NCBI GenBank assembly: GCA_017480395.1
Contig: JAFVAS010000257.1
Coordinates: forward strand, 1 to 7,149
Origin: Oscillospiraceae bacterium
GTDB taxonomy: Bacteria > Bacillota > Clostridia > Oscillospirales > Oscillospiraceae
Direction: 5' to 3'
Length of the DNA stretch: 7,149 nt
The stretch's first letter is position 1. Each line of letters begins with the position of its first letter. This document shows positions 5,331 through 7,149 of this stretch, piece by piece. A program made the position numbers and the translations under genes. Below the pieces are notes generated by a model. It worked only from the letters and a program-made list of their open reading frames with translations, was not told the DNA's origin and ran no database searches.

Positions 5331-6260
5331 ATGGCTTACAATCTGAAACAGGAAATGAGCAAGCCGGAGCGCTTCGCTCCGGGTCACCGCCTGTGCGCCG
5401 GGTGCGGCGCGGGCATCACCTGCCGCGCCATGATGCGCGCCGTGGAGCCGGGGGACAAGGCCGTCATCTGCAACGCCACCTCCTGCCTGGAGGTCTCCTC
5501 CTTCCAGTACCCCTACACCGCCTGGGAGGACTCCTACATCCACGCCGCCTTTGAGAACACCTCCGCCGTGGCGGCGGGGGTCGAGTCCGCCCTGCGGGTC
5601 ATGCAGCGTCGGGGCAAGGTGCAGGGCAACTTCAAGATCCTGGCCATCGGCGGCGACGGCGGCACCTACGACATCGGCTTCCAGTCCCTGTCCGGCGCCC
5701 TGGAGCGGGGCCACGACTTCACCTATTTCTGCTACGACAACGAGGCCTACATGAACACCGGCACCCAGCGCTCCTCCGCCACCCCCCGGTTTGCCAGCGC
5801 CACCACCACCCCCGCCGGCGTGGAGAGCGTGGGCAAGAAGCAGAACCAGAAGGATCTGACCCAGATCGTGGTGGCCCACGGGTCGCCCTACGTCGCCCAG
5901 ACCACCTTCCTGGGCAATTTCAAGGACTTCCACACCAAGGCCCACAAGGCCATCTACACCGAGGGCCCCACCTTTGTCATCGTACTCTGCCCCTGCCCCA
6001 GAGGCTGGCAGTATGACGCGGAGCTGCTGCCGGAGATCTGCCGCCTGGCGGTGGACACCTGCATCTGGCCCCTCTACGAGGTGGAGAACGGCGAGTATCA
6101 CCTGACCTATATGCCGAAGAAGAAGCTCCCGGTGGAGGAGTTCATGCGCCTGCAGGGCCGCTTCCGCCACTGCTTCAAGCCCGGCAACGAGTGGACCATC
6201 GAGGCCGCCCAGCAGTATGTCGACCAGAAATGGGAAGAGCTGCTGGCAAAATGCAAATAA
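5331..6260 (+). CDS. 2-oxoacid:ferredoxin oxidoreductase, beta subunit (PorB/VorB type)
   Basis: Thiamine-diphosphate-binding subunit with the proximal [4Fe-4S] cluster. It is 309 residues long. The cluster cysteines are expected at C22 and C25 (LCAGCGAG), C52 (ATSCLEV) and C222 (PCPRGW), the four-cysteine layout of PorB proteins. The diphosphate/Mg site is GGDGGTYDIGFQ (107-118), followed by YDNEAYMNTGTQRS (135-148). The start ATG is two bases after the alpha stop, with AGGAGG (5315-5320) ten bases upstream. It is the last gene of the gamma-delta-alpha-beta operon; its stop is 57 bases from the end of the convergent gene. The pattern of TPP motif and C-terminal cysteine pair (C220, C222) is like that of POR and VOR and unlike the shorter-substrate KorB family, but I cannot decide the substrate. 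Confidence 0.95.
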   Translation: MAYNLKQEMSKPERFAPGHRLCAGCGAGITCRAMMRAVEPGDKAVICNATSCLEVSSFQYPYTAWEDSYIHAAFENTSAVAAGVESALRVMQRRGKVQGNFKILAIGGDGGTYDIGFQSLSGALERGHDFTYFCYDNEAYMNTGTQRSSATPRFASATTTPAGVESVGKKQNQKDLTQIVVAHGSPYVAQTTFLGNFKDFHTKAHKAIYTEGPTFVIVLCPCPRGWQYDAELLPEICRLAVDTCIWPLYEVENGEYHLTYMPKKKLPVEEFMRLQGRFRHCFKPGNEWTIEAAQQYVDQKWEELLAKCK

Positions 6261-6268
6261 CCCTTCAG

Positions 6269-6310
6269 AAAAAACACGACGCCCCCGGCCAACCAAAGGC
6301 CAGGGGCGTT
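6269..6310 (-). terminator. Intrinsic terminator for the Gx-transporter operon in the convergent junction
   Basis: Arms 6279-6290 and 6298-6309 form a 12-base-pair stem around a 7-base loop. On the minus strand the one imperfect pair is a G-U wobble; on the plus strand the same place is an A-C mismatch. The run of six A at 6269-6274 gives a T tract only on the minus strand. It therefore clearly serves the leftward gene. It may also stop the rightward oxidoreductase operon weakly, since no plus-strand T tract follows. Confidence 0.85.
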
Positions 6311-6317
6311 GCTGTCT

Positions 6318-6815
6318 CTAGTTCAAATTCAGTCGTTCCAGCCGCTTCACCAGCACGCCGCCGATGACGCCGATCACCGCGCCGGAGGCCAGGCCCGTCA
6401 GCCACAGCACCAGCAGATACCAGGCCAGCGACTTTGTCTCCAGCAGCACCATAGCCGCCAGAATCTGTCCCACGTTGTGGGCCACACCCCCGGCAATGCT
6501 GACGGTGATCAGGTGGAATTTTCCCGTCTGCTTCAGGAGGATCATCACCAGACCGCTGAGCAGTCCCCCCGCCAGGCTGTAAGCCAGGCTCATCCCGTTG
6601 CCGAAGAGCACCGACACCAGGAAGATGCGCAGCAGGTTGATGACCAGCGCGCTCTTCCAGTCCATCAGATACAGGGCGGTCAGCACCACGATGTTGGTCA
6701 GGCCCAGCTTCATCCCCGGCACGGCGAAAAAGGCGGGAATCTGGGCCTCCGCATAGCTCAGGATCAGCGCCAGGGCCACCAGCAGCCCATAGCGGGCCAC
6801 GCGCCGGGCGCTCAT
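6318..6815 (-). CDS. Gx transporter family membrane protein (heptaprenyl diphosphate synthase component I-like)
   Basis: Small integral membrane protein of 165 residues with about six hydrophobic segments (roughly 9-22, 38-51, 55-72, 77-95, 102-125 and 130-156). It carries the family signature VPGMKLGLTNIVVL (32-45), with glycine-rich later helices such as SIAGGVAHNVGQ (106-117). The family was named for a component of heptaprenyl diphosphate synthase but resembles the substrate-binding (S) components of ECF transporters, and its substrate is not established. The ATG at 6815 overlaps the stop of the upstream gene as ATGA and is preferred; a GTG three codons earlier (6824) is possible. Pairing with a NusG domain II gene is a recurrent arrangement in Clostridia. 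Membrane location is secure, function is not. Confidence 0.88.
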   Translation of the reverse strand: MSARRVARYGLLVALALILSYAEAQIPAFFAVPGMKLGLTNIVVLTALYLMDWKSALVINLLRIFLVSVLFGNGMSLAYSLAGGLLSGLVMILLKQTGKFHLITVSIAGGVAHNVGQILAAMVLLETKSLAWYLLVLWLTGLASGAVIGVIGGVLVKRLERLNLN

Positions 6816-7149
6816 GGCTTCCACCCCGCCACCACATCCGGGCCGTCGCCGCCGTCAGTCTCATCGATGATCTCCACCACGACCTTATGGGGCAGGCAGA
6901 CCACCGACTGACCGCTCCGGGAGATACGGCCCATATTGACGCACAGGGCGTCGGGGCAGTCGGCCTCCTGAATCCAGGCCGCTCCGTCCTGGATCACCAG
7001 CAAGTTTGTGCCACCTAACCCATCGATCTGATAGGTCACCTCGCCGGACAGAGGGAAGGTATTGACCACCGCTCCGTCCACCCGCACCTGAACCGTTGCC
7101 CCGGCGTGGCTGCGCAGCAGCAGAACGGCGGCCAGCACCACCCCCACCA
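6812..7149 (-). CDS. NusG domain II-containing protein, N-terminus cut by window edge
   Basis: About 112 residues are visible. They begin in a hydrophobic stretch (VVLAAVLLLR) that looks like the end of a signal peptide or membrane anchor, so the true start probably lies beyond the right edge. The rest is a small beta-rich domain with TYQIDGLGGTNLLVIQDG and then the family signature CPDALCVNMGRIS followed by VVCLPHKVVVEI, matching the NusG domain II family of extracytoplasmic or anchored proteins. Despite the name it has no transcription-factor part of NusG. Three cysteines (CPDALC and VVCLP) are conserved-looking and could bind metal or be redox active; that is inference. It overlaps the Gx transporter gene by ATGA and so is translated with it. 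Molecular function is unknown. Confidence 0.85.
   Translation of the reverse strand, partial: VGVVLAAVLLLRSHAGATVQVRVDGAVVNTFPLSGEVTYQIDGLGGTNLLVIQDGAAWIQEADCPDALCVNMGRISRSGQSVVCLPHKVVVEIIDETDGGDGPDVVAGWKP

Noticed and set aside
5298..6296. Minus-strand open frame of 332 codons opposite the beta gene
   Set aside because: Antisense shadow with repetitive Gly/Ala/Val/Leu content. It also crosses the minus-strand terminator at 6269-6310.

Overview
The window reads as ordinary chromosomal DNA of a GC-rich, strictly anaerobic Firmicute. Three things point that way: a T-box leader, strong AGGAGG-type ribosome binding sites, and a four-subunit ferredoxin-linked 2-oxoacid oxidoreductase. The protein wording (NusG domain II protein next to a Gx transporter, ProB without a PUA domain) would fit the Oscillospiraceae (Flavonifractor/Oscillibacter-like gut Clostridia), but that placement is inference. 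Nearly all of the sequence is coding, and no mobile element, CRISPR array, tRNA or rRNA is visible.

Layout. (1) 2-2791, minus strand: a complete proline-biosynthesis operon in the order proC-proB-proA. proA runs off the left edge. proB and proA overlap by ATGA. The operon starts from a good sigma-A-like promoter at about 2832-2861. (2) 2792-3249: a 458-base divergent intergenic region. It holds the proC promoter, a 12-bp perfect palindrome, a 9-bp direct repeat, a second promoter (2924-2952) facing right, and a full T-box riboswitch (about 2970-3211) ending in an intrinsic terminator. (3) 3250-6260, plus strand: a tightly packed four-gene operon (gamma, delta, alpha, beta) for a 2-oxoacid:ferredoxin oxidoreductase of the POR/VOR family. 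(4) 6261-6317: a short convergent junction with a hairpin terminator oriented for the minus strand. (5) 6318-7149, minus strand: a Gx-transporter-family membrane protein (HepPP synthase component I-like) overlapped by ATGA with a NusG domain II protein whose N-terminus is cut by the right edge.

The most interesting point is the combination of (2) and (3). The T-box specifier reads ATC (Ile), and the T-box bulge reads TGGT, which fits a tRNA with discriminator A as tRNA-Ile has. Because T-boxes raise expression when the cognate amino acid is scarce, the oxidoreductase is best explained as anabolic: reductive carboxylation of 2-methylbutanoyl-CoA to 3-methyl-2-oxopentanoate, or of propionyl-CoA to 2-oxobutanoate, feeding isoleucine synthesis with reduced ferredoxin. 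The substrate is not readable from the sequence itself.
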